The position numbers and the translations under genes are program-made. This document shows, in pieces, positions 15,312 to 23,196 of a DNA stretch of 64,000 bases. The notes beneath the pieces were generated by a model. The model did no database searches and had not been told where the DNA came from. It worked only from the letters and a program-made list of their open reading frames with translations. The stretch is from assembly GCF_022095675.1 (NCBI RefSeq), contig NZ_JAHYSG010000071.1:1-64000 (forward strand), written 5' to 3'. How positions within the stretch are numbered: the first letter of the stretch is position 1; the number at the start of each line of letters is the position of its first letter. This stretch comes from Dactylosporangium sp. AC04546 (GTDB lineage: Bacteria > Actinomycetota > Actinomycetes > Mycobacteriales > Micromonosporaceae).

Positions 15312-18077
15312 TCAGGCCATGACGCTATACGCCAGAACGCCACGTGTCACCGCCGTCATCGCCTGCCGCGCGGTCCGGCGGACGCCCTCCGGCGCCCCGG
15401 TCGCGTCGGTGAGCTGCCCCAGCAGGTCGAGCACCTGCCGGGACCAGCGCACGAAGTCGCCGGCGGGCATGTCGCCGTCCAGGCCGTGCACGCTGCCGAG
15501 CACCTTGGTCAGCGACTCGCCGCGGGCCCAGCGGTACATCGGCCACGCGAAGCCGAGGTCGAGCTCCCGGGTCAGCTGCAGGCCCCGCGAGTCCTCGTCC
15601 TCGCGGAGCTCGGCCCACAGCGCGAGGGTCTCGTCGACGGCGTCGGTGACCTCGCCCCGCGGGACGGACGCGCGGTCCTCGGCCTCGCGCCGGGCCTCGT
15701 AGACCAGGACGCTCGCGGCGGCGGCCAGCTCGGCCGGGCCGAGCTTGTCCCACACGCCGCGGCGCAGGCACTCGGCGACGAGCAGGTCGGTCTCGGACCA
15801 GATCCGGGCGAGCATCCGCCCGGCGTCGGTGACGCTGCCCTCGGTGGTGAGGTACCCCCGGTCGGTGAGCAGCCCGCACACCCGGTCGAAGGTGCGGGCC
15901 AGGGACCCGGTCCGGCTGGCGACCTTGCCCCGCAGCGCCTCGGTGTCGCGTTCGAGGCGGTGGCGGCGCTCGGCCCAGCGGGCGTGCTCCTCCCGATCGG
16001 GGCAGCGGTGGCACGGGTGCCGGCGCATCGAGGCCCGCAGCGAGTCCAGCTCGGAGTCGTCCTGGGCCGGGGTGTTGCGGGTCCGGCCCGGCCGCCGGTC
16101 GGCCGGGTCGAGGTCGAGGCGGTGCAGGGCCGCGGCCAGGTCGCGGCGGTCCTGGGCGGAGCGGTAGTTGAACTGCTTCGGCACCCGGACCCGGCCGAGC
16201 GGCTCGACGGCGCTGGTGAAGTCGGCCCCGGAGATCCGCCCGGCCCAGCGGTCCTCGGTGAGCACGAGCGGGCGCGGCTCGCCGAACCCGCGGCCGCCGA
16301 CGCCCGGGTCGATGACGATGGCGAGGCCGGAGCGCCGGCCGGTGGGCACCCGGATGACGTCGCCGGGGCGCAGCCGCTCCAGCGACTCCAGCGCCGCGGC
16401 CCGCCGCTGCTGGGCGCCCTGGCGCGCGATCGCCCGCTCCCGGTCCGCGATGGCCACGCGGATCCCGAAGTACTGCGAGAAATCCCCGAGATGGCAGGCC
16501 ATCTCCCCCTCGTAGGTCGCCATCGTGTCGGCGTTGCGCTGCACCTGGCGGGCCAGCCCGACGACCGACCGGTCGGCCTGGAACTGCGCGAACGAGCTCT
16601 CCAGCAACTCGCGGGCGGCGGTCGACCCGACGCTGCCCACGAGGTTGACCGCCATGTTGTACGACGGCCGGAAGCTCGACTTCAGCGGATAGGTGCGCGT
16701 GGAGGCCAGCCCGGCCACGTGCCGCGGGTCGACCTCGGGCGCCCAGACGACCACGGCGTGGCCCTCCACGTCGATGCCCCGGCGGCCGGCCCGGCCGGTG
16801 AGCTGCGTGTACTCCCCCGGCGTCAGGTCGACGTGGGCCTCGCCGTTGAACTTGACGAGCCGCTCCAGCACCACGCAGCGGGCCGGCATGTTGATGCCCA
16901 GCGCGAGGGTCTCGGTGGCGAACACCGCCTTGACCAGGCCGCGCACGAACAGCTCCTCGACGACCTCCTTGAACGCGGGCAGCATGCCGGCGTGGTGCGC
17001 GGCGAGGCCCCGCTCGAGGCCGTCGAGCCACTCCCAGTACCCGAGCACCTGCAGGTCGTCGGACGGGATGTGCTTGGTGCGGGCCTCGACGATCGCGCGG
17101 ATCTCGGCCCGCTCGTCCGGCCCGGTCAGGCGCAGCCCGGCGGCCAGGCACTGCTGGACGGCGGCGTCGCAGCCGGCGCGGCTGAAGATGAAGAGGATGG
17201 CGGGCAGCAGCCCCTCGTTGTCGAGCCGCTCCACGATCTCCGGACGGTGCGGCCCGGTCCACCGCCGCCCGCGCCCGCGCCGCATGTCGCCGGCGAGCTC
17301 GACGCGTCGCAGCATCTCCCGGTGGTACCGCAGCAGCTCCGGATGCACGTCGTGCTTCTGCGCGGCCTCCGCGTCGTGGAAGAGGTCGAACATCCGCTTG
17401 CCCACGAGCATGTGCTGCCACAGCGGGACGGGCCGGTGCTCGCTCACCACGACGGTGGTCTCCCCGCGCACGGTGACCAGCCAGTCGGCGAACTCCTCCG
17501 CGTTGGACACGGTGGCCGACAACGACACCAGCGTCACCGACTCGGGCAGGTGGATGATCACCTCTTCCCACACGGCGCCGCGGAACCGGTCGGCGAGGTA
17601 GTGCACCTCGTCCATCACGACGTACGAGAGCCCCTGCAGCGTCCCCGACCCCGCGTACAGCATGTTGCGCAGCACCTCGGTGGTCATGACCACCACGGGC
17701 GCGTCGCCGTTGATCGCGTTGTCGCCGGTGAGCAGCCCGACCCGGTCGGTCCCGTAGCGCTGCACCAGGTCGTTGTACTTCTGGTTCGACAGCGCCTTGA
17801 TGGGCGTCGTGTAGAAGCACTTGCGCCCCTGCCGCAACGCCAGGTGGACGGCGAACTCCCCGACGACGGTCTTGCCGGCCCCGGTGGGCGCGCAGACCAG
17901 CACACCGGTGCCGCGCTCCAGCGCCTCGCAGGACTCCGCCTGGAACGGGTCGAGCGCGAACTCGAGCTCGTCGGTGAACTCCGCCAGCGCCGGGTGCCGC
18001 GCCGCGTCCTCGGCCCGCAGGCGAGCCGCCTGGTACCGGTCGGCTGGGCTCAGATCCACGTCCTCGGTACCACTCAC
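15312..18077 (-). CDS. helY: DEAD/DEAH-box helicase of Ski2/Mtr4 type
   Basis: Protein of 921 residues. Walker A is APTGAGKT (63-70), the DEVH box MDEVHYL is at 155-161, SLSATVSNAEEFADW follows, and the second RecA domain contains HHAGMLPAFKEVVEELF and TGRAGRRG. The C-terminal half holds the winged helix and DSHCT-like helical region. It matches actinobacterial HelY, an RNA/DNA helicase. A Cys pair (CHRCPD) lies in the insertion. GTG 18077 is chosen from the -10 TAGCCT 7 bp upstream. In M. tuberculosis helY likewise lies beside tatC-tatA and pafCBA; here a HAD, a small Hsp and a lipid kinase intervene. Confidence 0.94.
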   Translation of the reverse strand: MSGTEDVDLSPADRYQAARLRAEDAARHPALAEFTDELEFALDPFQAESCEALERGTGVLVCAPTGAGKTVVGEFAVHLALRQGRKCFYTTPIKALSNQKYNDLVQRYGTDRVGLLTGDNAINGDAPVVVMTTEVLRNMLYAGSGTLQGLSYVVMDEVHYLADRFRGAVWEEVIIHLPESVTLVSLSATVSNAEEFADWLVTVRGETTVVVSEHRPVPLWQHMLVGKRMFDLFHDAEAAQKHDVHPELLRYHREMLRRVELAGDMRRGRGRRWTGPHRPEIVERLDNEGLLPAILFIFSRAGCDAAVQQCLAAGLRLTGPDERAEIRAIVEARTKHIPSDDLQVLGYWEWLDGLERGLAAHHAGMLPAFKEVVEELFVRGLVKAVFATETLALGINMPARCVVLERLVKFNGEAHVDLTPGEYTQLTGRAGRRGIDVEGHAVVVWAPEVDPRHVAGLASTRTYPLKSSFRPSYNMAVNLVGSVGSTAARELLESSFAQFQADRSVVGLARQVQRNADTMATYEGEMACHLGDFSQYFGIRVAIADRERAIARQGAQQRRAAALESLERLRPGDVIRVPTGRRSGLAIVIDPGVGGRGFGEPRPLVLTEDRWAGRISGADFTSAVEPLGRVRVPKQFNYRSAQDRRDLAAALHRLDLDPADRRPGRTRNTPAQDDSELDSLRASMRRHPCHRCPDREEHARWAERRHRLERDTEALRGKVASRTGSLARTFDRVCGLLTDRGYLTTEGSVTDAGRMLARIWSETDLLVAECLRRGVWDKLGPAELAAAASVLVYEARREAEDRASVPRGEVTDAVDETLALWAELREDEDSRGLQLTRELDLGFAWPMYRWARGESLTKVLGSVHGLDGDMPAGDFVRWSRQVLDLLGQLTDATGAPEGVRRTARQAMTAVTRGVLAYSVMA

Positions 18078-18083
18078 AGGACC

Positions 18084-18090
18084 TAGGCTA
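18084..18090. promoter_or_regulatory. Overlapping divergent -10 elements (helY / HAD gene)
   Basis: Plus strand TAGGCT (18084-18089) serves the HAD gene and minus strand TAGCCT (18085-18090) serves helY, sharing five base pairs. The two starts lie 21 bp apart. Confidence 0.45.
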
Positions 18091-18098
18091 GGCGACGA

Positions 18099-18839
18099 AT
18101 GCCCGGATCCGCTTCTCGGTATCGTGCTCGCGTGCCGGAAAGCGAAGAGTCTCGTCCGTCCCCGCGACCGATCGAGGCGGTGCTGCTGGACTTCCACGGG
18201 ACACTCGCACAGGTGGAGGACCCCGTCCGGTGGGTCACCAGGGCGGCCGGCAGCGTCGGTGTCGCGCTCGACCGGGGGCGGGCCACCGTCCTGGCCGACC
18301 GGCTCACCACGGCGGGGCGGGCCGGCGGGCCGAAGCCGCACCGGGTGCCGCCGCACCTGGCCGAGGTGTGGGCCGACCGGGACCTGTCCGAGCACGCGCA
18401 CCGGGCGAGCTACGAGGGCCTGGCCGCGACCGTCGACGCCGACCTGGCCCCGGCGCTGTACGACCGGCTGCTGGTCGCCGACGGCTGGCAGCTGTACGCG
18501 GACACGCTGCCCACCCTGCACGCGCTGCGCGCGGCCGGGGTGCCGGTGGCGGTGGTCAGCAATATCGGCTTCGACCTGCGCAAGCTCGCCGACGAGCTGG
18601 GCTTCGCCGGGCTCGTCGACGAGTTCGTGCTGTCCTACGAGGTGGGCCGGATCAAGCCGGACCCGGCGATCTTCTTCAAGGCCTGCGCGGCGCTGCGGGT
18701 CGACCCGGAGCGGGCGCTGATGGTCGGCGACACGCCCGCCGACGCGGGTGCGGCGGCGGCCGGCTGCAGCGTGCTTGTCCTCCCGGAGAGTGAACCGGGC
18801 AAGGTCCACGGCCTCGGGGGCATCCTGCGGCTGCTGTGA
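18099..18839 (+). CDS. HAD-superfamily hydrolase with DFHGT motif
   Basis: Protein of 246 residues (or 235 from the GTG at 18132). Motif I reads LLDFHGTLA, so the second catalytic Asp of the usual DxDGT is His. Motif II is VVSNIGFDLRK, the Lys motif GRIKPDPAIF, and motif IV MVGDTPADAGAA. The loss of the acid/base Asp suggests slow or altered phosphatase chemistry, as in some other actinobacterial HAD proteins. Divergently transcribed from helY. Confidence 0.82.
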   Translation: MPGSASRYRARVPESEESRPSPRPIEAVLLDFHGTLAQVEDPVRWVTRAAGSVGVALDRGRATVLADRLTTAGRAGGPKPHRVPPHLAEVWADRDLSEHAHRASYEGLAATVDADLAPALYDRLLVADGWQLYADTLPTLHALRAAGVPVAVVSNIGFDLRKLADELGFAGLVDEFVLSYEVGRIKPDPAIFFKACAALRVDPERALMVGDTPADAGAAAAGCSVLVLPESEPGKVHGLGGILRLL

Positions 18840-18972
18840 CGGCCGTGACGGCAGGTGTGGAAACGCCGCCCACCGGGAATCACTGTCGCAACACCGCCTG
18901 TGCGCTTGTCGGCTCCGTGTCGCGGCGCGACAGTGCAGGAGTTATCACTTTCGCAACTCCGGAGGGTTCGTC

Positions 18973-19347
18973 ATGCCTTTGAGCCGTTGGGATCCCGCCA
19001 GCGCCCTGGCCCGCATCGAGAACGACGTCGCCAGCGCCGCCCAGCACGCCCACTCGACCACCGTGCAGACCACGACCGACGGCGACGACCTGGTCATCAC
19101 CGTCGACGGGATCGACCCGTCGAACGTCGACGTGCAGGTCTCCGGCGGCCGGCTGACCGTGCGCGGTCAGGGCGGCGGCAGCTCGTCGGAGAGCCGCGAC
19201 GAGGGCGGCGCCCACTTCCAGTCGTTCTCGTCGAGCTCCAGCTCCTTCGCCCGCAGCTTCTCCCTGCCGGAGGGCGTGGACGCGGACGACGTGGTCACGG
19301 AGCCGGCCGGCAACGGCGTCAAGATCCGCATCAAGAACGCCGCCTAA
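18973..19347 (+). CDS. Small alpha-crystallin (Hsp20-like) protein
   Basis: Protein of 124 residues. The alpha-crystallin fold is visible from TTTDGDDLVITVDGI through VSGGRLTVRG to the final strand NGVKIRIKN. The N-terminal arm is short (about 30 residues) and there is no C-terminal IxI extension, so large oligomers are unlikely. A Ser-rich loop (SSSESRDEGG... FSSSSSSF) replaces the dimerisation loop. GGAGGG stands 6 bases before the ATG. An inverted repeat GGAGTT/AACTCC covers the leader just upstream of that site. Confidence 0.8.
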   Translation: MPLSRWDPASALARIENDVASAAQHAHSTTVQTTTDGDDLVITVDGIDPSNVDVQVSGGRLTVRGQGGGSSSESRDEGGAHFQSFSSSSSSFARSFSLPEGVDADDVVTEPAGNGVKIRIKNAA

Positions 19348-19372
19348 CCGCCCACCGACCGCCCCAAGCCTC

Positions 19373-19447
19373 CGCGATCTTGGAGTTGTGGTCCCGAATT
19401 TGTCACGCTATTTCGGACAAGTTAGGGACCACAACTCCAAGATCGCG
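19373..19447. repeat. 75-bp hairpin element with perfect 23-bp arms
   Basis: Arms at 19373-19395 (CGCGATCTTGGAGTTG...) and 19425-19447 are exact inverted copies of 23 bp. The 29-base centre contains a further short dyad (TTGTC/GACAA). It lies between two convergent genes (small Hsp and lipid kinase), so it may act as a two-way terminator. It looks like a repetitive palindromic element. Confidence 0.75.
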
Positions 19448-19487
19448 TACTGTTGCGGCGCGCGGCGCGCGGGTCAGGTGAGTCGGG

Positions 19488-20375
19488 TCAGGTGAGCAGG
19501 GTCAGTGCGCCTGGCACGCAGGTGATCGTCACCGGGAGGGGGCAGATGCGCTCGCCGTCCGCGTAGGCCGTCACGCCCTCGGCCGCCAGCTCGATGACCC
19601 GAGCACGGTAGGTCGACACGCGGGGGTCGCGGACGTGCTCGCCGGTGTAGACCTTGGGGCGCAGCCGCATGAGGGTGAGCCGTCCCAGGGGCTCGGCCAC
19701 CACCACGTCGAGCAGCCCGTCGGCCGGGTCGGCGTCCGGCACGATCCGGAACCCGCCGCCGTAGCTCTCCGTGTTGCCGACCGCTACGAGGACGGACGCG
19801 AACTCCTGCTCGTCGCCGTCGAGGCTCATGCGGTACCGCCGAGCCTTCAACGCCAGCAGCTCCTCCACGATCGCGCGGTTGTACCGCTGCGGCCCGCGGG
19901 GCCACCGGATGCGGTTGGCCCGCTCGTTGACGAACGCGTCGAACCCGGCCGCGAGCACCGCGCCGAACCAGGCCGTCGTCCCGTCCGCCCCGGCGACCCG
20001 CGCGAGGTCGACGGCCCGGGTGGCGCCGTCCCGCAGCGCGACGGCGACCCCGCGTGCCGCGTCGAGCGGGTCGGCGGGCAGCCCGAGCCGGGCCGCGAAG
20101 TCGTTGCCGGTGCCGGCCGGCACGATCCCGAACGGCACGCCGGTGCCGGCCACGGCCTGGAGCCCGAGGTGCACGGTCCCGTCGCCGCCCATGGCCACGA
20201 CGGCCGAGCCGTCCTCGACCGCGGCCCGCGCGCCGGAGGCCATCTCGGCCGCGGTGGCGCCGGTGACGACGCGGACGGCGGCCCCTTCGGCGGCGAGCCG
20301 CTCCACGACCACGGGCAGCAGCGCCGCCCGCCGGCCCTTGCCGGCGGTGGGGTTGGCGAGCAACGCGATGTTCAC
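19488..20375 (-). CDS. Diacylglycerol/YegS-like lipid kinase
   Basis: Protein of 295 residues. The NTP-binding signature MGGDGTVHLGLQA and the following PAGTGNDFAARLGLP identify the DAGK catalytic domain, which starts with NPTAGKGRRA. It should phosphorylate diacylglycerol, sphingoid base or a related lipid at the membrane. The second domain is a beta-sandwich ending in YADGERICPLPV. GTG 20375 has the -10 TAGCAT seven bases upstream. Confidence 0.88.
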   Translation of the reverse strand: MNIALLANPTAGKGRRAALLPVVVERLAAEGAAVRVVTGATAAEMASGARAAVEDGSAVVAMGGDGTVHLGLQAVAGTGVPFGIVPAGTGNDFAARLGLPADPLDAARGVAVALRDGATRAVDLARVAGADGTTAWFGAVLAAGFDAFVNERANRIRWPRGPQRYNRAIVEELLALKARRYRMSLDGDEQEFASVLVAVGNTESYGGGFRIVPDADPADGLLDVVVAEPLGRLTLMRLRPKVYTGEHVRDPRVSTYRARVIELAAEGVTAYADGERICPLPVTITCVPGALTLLT

Positions 20376-20382
20376 GGCGCAG

Positions 20383-20388
20383 ATGCTA
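20383..20388 (-). promoter_or_regulatory. -10 TAGCAT of lipid kinase
   Basis: Seven bases before the GTG at 20375; leaderless arrangement. Confidence 0.5.
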
Positions 20389-20394
20389 AACGTT

Positions 20395-20432
20395 CGAACG
20401 CCCCCGGCCGAGAGTCCGGCCGGGGGCGTTCG
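20395..20432. terminator. Hairpin terminator after tatC
   Basis: Perfect 15-bp inverted repeat (CGAACGCCCCCGGCC and its complement, loop of 8) starting 13 bp after the tatC stop codon. No T-run. Confidence 0.7.
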
Positions 20433-20445
20433 TGATGCGCTGGGG

Positions 20446-21417
20446 CTACGTGACGTCGTCGTAGCGGCTGTCGAGGGACCGCGACCGCTCGACCGGGGTC
20501 GGGGCGTCGACCGGGGTCACGGGCTCGATCGGGTCGTACCCGCCGACGGAGCTGGCCGCGCCGACCGGCTCGACCTCGTAGTCGTCGAGCGAGGACGTCT
20601 CGTCGTCGCTGATGTCGGCGTAGGCCGGGCGGTTACGGCCCTTGCGCTTGTCGTTGATCAGGGCGACGGCGACGGCGCCGAAGTAGAGCAGCGACATGGC
20701 GAGGGCGAGGCCGGTCATCGTGAACGGGTCGGGCGTCGGGGTGGCGACGGCCGCGAACGCGAAGAAGATGAAGACCACGAACCGCCACCAGCTCAGCAGC
20801 TTGCGGCCGCTGAGCACGCCGGCGAAGTTGAGCATCATCGCGACGAGCGGGAACTCGAACGCGACACCGAAGACCAGCATGCCGGTGGTGATGAAGTCGA
20901 CGTATCGCGTGATGTCGAGCGACGTCGTCACGACTTCTTCGGGCGGCAGCAGGAACTGCAGGCCGTGCCCGAGGGCGAACCACGCGAGGTACGCGCCGAG
21001 CGCGAAGAGCGGCGCCGCGATCGACACGAAGATGTACGCGTACTTGCGCTCGTTGCGGTGCAGGCCCGGCGCGATGAACGCCCACAGCTGGTACATCCAC
21101 CAGGGCGCGGTGAACAGCAGGCCGAGCCAGAGGCCGACCTTCAGCTGGAGCAGGAAGTAGTCAGCGACGCCGAGCTGGACGAAGTTGCACTCACCGGTCC
21201 GCGGCTTGAGGACGTCGCAGACCGGGTCCTGGACCAGATGAATCGCCTGGCCCGACAGCCAGTAGCCGATGCCGAACCCGACCACGACCCCCAGGGACGC
21301 CTTGAACAGGCGGTTGCGGAGCTCGCGCAGGTGCTCCATGAGGGTCATGGAGCCGTCCGAGGCACGCTGGAACTGCGACGGCGCCTTGCTCCGGCGCCGT
21401 CCCGGCAGGATGCTCAC
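20446..21417 (-). CDS. tatC: Sec-independent translocase TatC
   Basis: Protein of 323 residues with six membrane helices; it carries the conserved MTLMEHLRELRNRL cytoplasmic start and the FAFAAVATPTPDPFTM loop between helices. It is the receptor of the twin-arginine pathway that exports folded proteins. The C-terminus extends about 70 residues beyond the last helix as an acidic, Pro/Val-rich cytoplasmic tail, as in several actinomycetes. tatA lies 14 bp upstream, so the two form an operon ended by a hairpin. Confidence 0.95.
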   Translation of the reverse strand: MSILPGRRRSKAPSQFQRASDGSMTLMEHLRELRNRLFKASLGVVVGFGIGYWLSGQAIHLVQDPVCDVLKPRTGECNFVQLGVADYFLLQLKVGLWLGLLFTAPWWMYQLWAFIAPGLHRNERKYAYIFVSIAAPLFALGAYLAWFALGHGLQFLLPPEEVVTTSLDITRYVDFITTGMLVFGVAFEFPLVAMMLNFAGVLSGRKLLSWWRFVVFIFFAFAAVATPTPDPFTMTGLALAMSLLYFGAVAVALINDKRKGRNRPAYADISDDETSSLDDYEVEPVGAASSVGGYDPIEPVTPVDAPTPVERSRSLDSRYDDVT

Positions 21418-21431
21418 GACGCTGTGGCGCC

Positions 21432-21698
21432 TCAGCGCTCGCGCACGCGGTCGACCGGGTCGACCGTCGGCGCCGGCGAGGGCTTGTTGTCGTCGATCGT
21501 GCCGCTCAGCGGCTGACGGCCCGACTGCGCCTCGGCCTTGGCGTCGACGTCGTCCTCAGCGAGGCCCTTGGTCTCGGCCTTGATGATCCGGAGCGAGCGA
21601 CCCAGCGAACGCGCCGCGTCGGGGAGACGCTTGGCACCGAACAACAGGATCAGCACCACCACCAGCACGAGGATGTGCCACGGCTTGAGTGCACCCAT
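21432..21698 (-). CDS. tatA: Twin-arginine translocase subunit TatA
   Basis: Protein of 88 residues from ATG 21698 (GAGGTGG 6 bases upstream). One membrane helix (WHILVLVVVLILLFG) is followed by the FGAKRLPDAARSLGRSL amphipathic helix and an acidic tail. It forms the pore with TatC. No separate tatB is visible here. An in-frame ATG at 21713 would add five residues and place the ribosome site inside the gene. Confidence 0.95.
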   Translation of the reverse strand: MGALKPWHILVLVVVLILLFGAKRLPDAARSLGRSLRIIKAETKGLAEDDVDAKAEAQSGRQPLSGTIDDNKPSPAPTVDPVDRVRER

Positions 21699-21889
21699 GT
21701 GAAGCCACCTCACTGTATTTGAGCTGCCCGACCCATGGTACTGACCACTTGGGGGTGAGGGCAGAGGCCGGGGTTAGCGGGTAGGGGTCCGGCCGCTGAA
21801 GTCTTGACGAGTGTTGACGCTGGAACGCCCGATCGTCAACCATCCGTCCGGACAAACAGGCAATTTGCCCGGTTGATCCGCCAGGTTTC

Positions 21890-22153
21890 TTAACTGTTAT
21901 CGTCCGTGCCGCGGCGAGCCTGGAGAACGAGGGCCTGGTCCTGCATCGACTCCAGGCGGGGCTGGAGCGCCTCGACGGTCGCCTGTAACCGCACGAGGTG
22001 CGGCTCCACGCGCTGCTGGCCGTCGAGCAGGCGCCGCTGCAGCGACTGGGCGACGATGCCGAACCGGCGCAGGGTGCCACCGACCTTGGTGGCGACGACC
22101 ACCAGGATCACGAGCGCCAGAAGTACCACCGCCGCAGCGATCAGCCAGAGCAC
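21890..22153 (-). CDS. Small membrane protein with coiled-coil tail
   Basis: Protein of 87 residues. An N-terminal membrane helix (LWLIAAAVVLLALVILVVV) is followed by a helical, heptad-like region (RLLDGQQRVEPHLVRLQATV, then EALQPRLESM). It probably is a bitopic inner-membrane protein. It lies between tatA and pafC but has its own -10 (TAAGGT) seven bases before the GTG at 22153. The family was not recognised; similar small proteins occur near pafC in related genomes (recollection, not checked). Confidence 0.65.
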   Translation of the reverse strand: MLWLIAAAVVLLALVILVVVATKVGGTLRRFGIVAQSLQRRLLDGQQRVEPHLVRLQATVEALQPRLESMQDQALVLQARRGTDDNS

Positions 22154-22160
22154 GGAACTG

Positions 22161-22166
22161 ACCTTA
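22161..22166 (-). promoter_or_regulatory. -10 TAAGGT of small membrane protein
   Basis: Seven bases before the GTG at 22153; leaderless arrangement. Confidence 0.5.
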
Positions 22167-22199
22167 GTGCACCGCGCCCGCTCCGGCCCGTCAGGCGGC

Positions 22200-23153
22200 T
22201 CAGGCCGGAGTGGCGTAGGCGTCGAGCGCGCTGCGGGCCTCGGCGCCGACCGCCTGGGCGAGCGCCTGCGGGGCGACGACCGTCACCTCGGCGCCGAGCC
22301 CGAGCACCATCCGGCGGGCCCAGTCGAGGTCGGAGGCGCGCAGCGAGACCGTCCAGTGCTCGCCGGGCCCGCGGACGACCTCCTCGCAGGGATACTGCTC
22401 GGTGATCCACCGGGCGCCCCGGCCGACCCGCAGGGTGATCAGCGGCAGGTCCGGCGTCGGCGTGAACAGCGTGCCGGTGCGGGTGTCGGTCGGCTGGGCC
22501 TGGCGGGGCACCTGGGCCGGCTCGTCGAGCTCGGTGGAGGCGTCGATGCGGTCGACCCGGAACAGCCGGACCGCCTGCGCGCGGCGGCACCAGGCCTCCA
22601 GGTAGGACCAGCGGCCGACGACGAGCACGCGCATCGGGTCGACGACCCGCTCGGTGGTCTCGTCGCGGGTGGCCGTGTAGTAGGTGATCCGCAGGGCGTG
22701 CCGGCGCTCGACCGCCCCGCGCAGCTCCTCCAGGCGGTCGGCGTTGCCCGGCAGCCGGACGGCGACGGCGGCGTCGGCCAGGTCGCCGGCCGCGTGCTCG
22801 ATCTTGGCCAGGGCCCGGTGGACGCCGTCACGCTGAGCGACGCCGGGCGTCTCGGCGAGCATACGCAGGGCGACGATGAGCGCGAGGGCCTCGTCGGGCG
22901 TCAGGCGCAGCGGCCGGTCGATCCCGGCGTCGTAGGTGAGGGTCACGCTGTCGCCGGCGAAGGCCATGTCGATGAGCTCGCCCGGCCCGTATCCCGGCAG
23001 GCCGCACATCCACAGCAGCTCCAGGTCGTCGCGCAGCTGCCGCTCGGTGATCCCCTGGTCGTGGGCGGCCTCGGCGAGCGTGATCCCGGGCCGGGCCTGC
23101 AGATATGGCACCAGGTTGAGCAGCCGTCCGAGCCGCTCCGCTCCCCCGCTCAT
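22200..23153 (-). CDS. pafC: WYL-domain regulator PafC
   Basis: Protein of 317 residues: N-terminal HTH (RLLNLVPYLQARPGITLAEA), then a WYL domain (RITYYTATRDETTERVVDP; WSYLEAWCRRAQAVRLFRVD) and a WCX-type C-terminal domain. PafB and PafC together activate the DNA-damage regulon in mycobacteria. ATG 23153 lies inside a 30-base sequence that is repeated at the rfbD start. pafB is 43 bp upstream on the same strand. Confidence 0.92.
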   Translation of the reverse strand: MSGGAERLGRLLNLVPYLQARPGITLAEAAHDQGITERQLRDDLELLWMCGLPGYGPGELIDMAFAGDSVTLTYDAGIDRPLRLTPDEALALIVALRMLAETPGVAQRDGVHRALAKIEHAAGDLADAAVAVRLPGNADRLEELRGAVERRHALRITYYTATRDETTERVVDPMRVLVVGRWSYLEAWCRRAQAVRLFRVDRIDASTELDEPAQVPRQAQPTDTRTGTLFTPTPDLPLITLRVGRGARWITEQYPCEEVVRGPGEHWTVSLRASDLDWARRMVLGLGAEVTVVAPQALAQAVGAEARSALDAYATPA

Positions 23154-23177
23154 GCGCCCTCCGCTCCGCTCCGGCCG
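23148..23177 (-). repeat. 30-base start-site repeat, copy 1 (pafC)
   Basis: The minus-strand sequence CGGCCGGAGCGGAGCGGAGG followed by GCGCATGAGC contains the ribosome binding site and the ATG of pafC. It matches 29 of 30 bases at 30974-31003. Confidence 0.75.
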
Positions 23178-23196
23178 CGCTGCGCGGCGCAACCGC

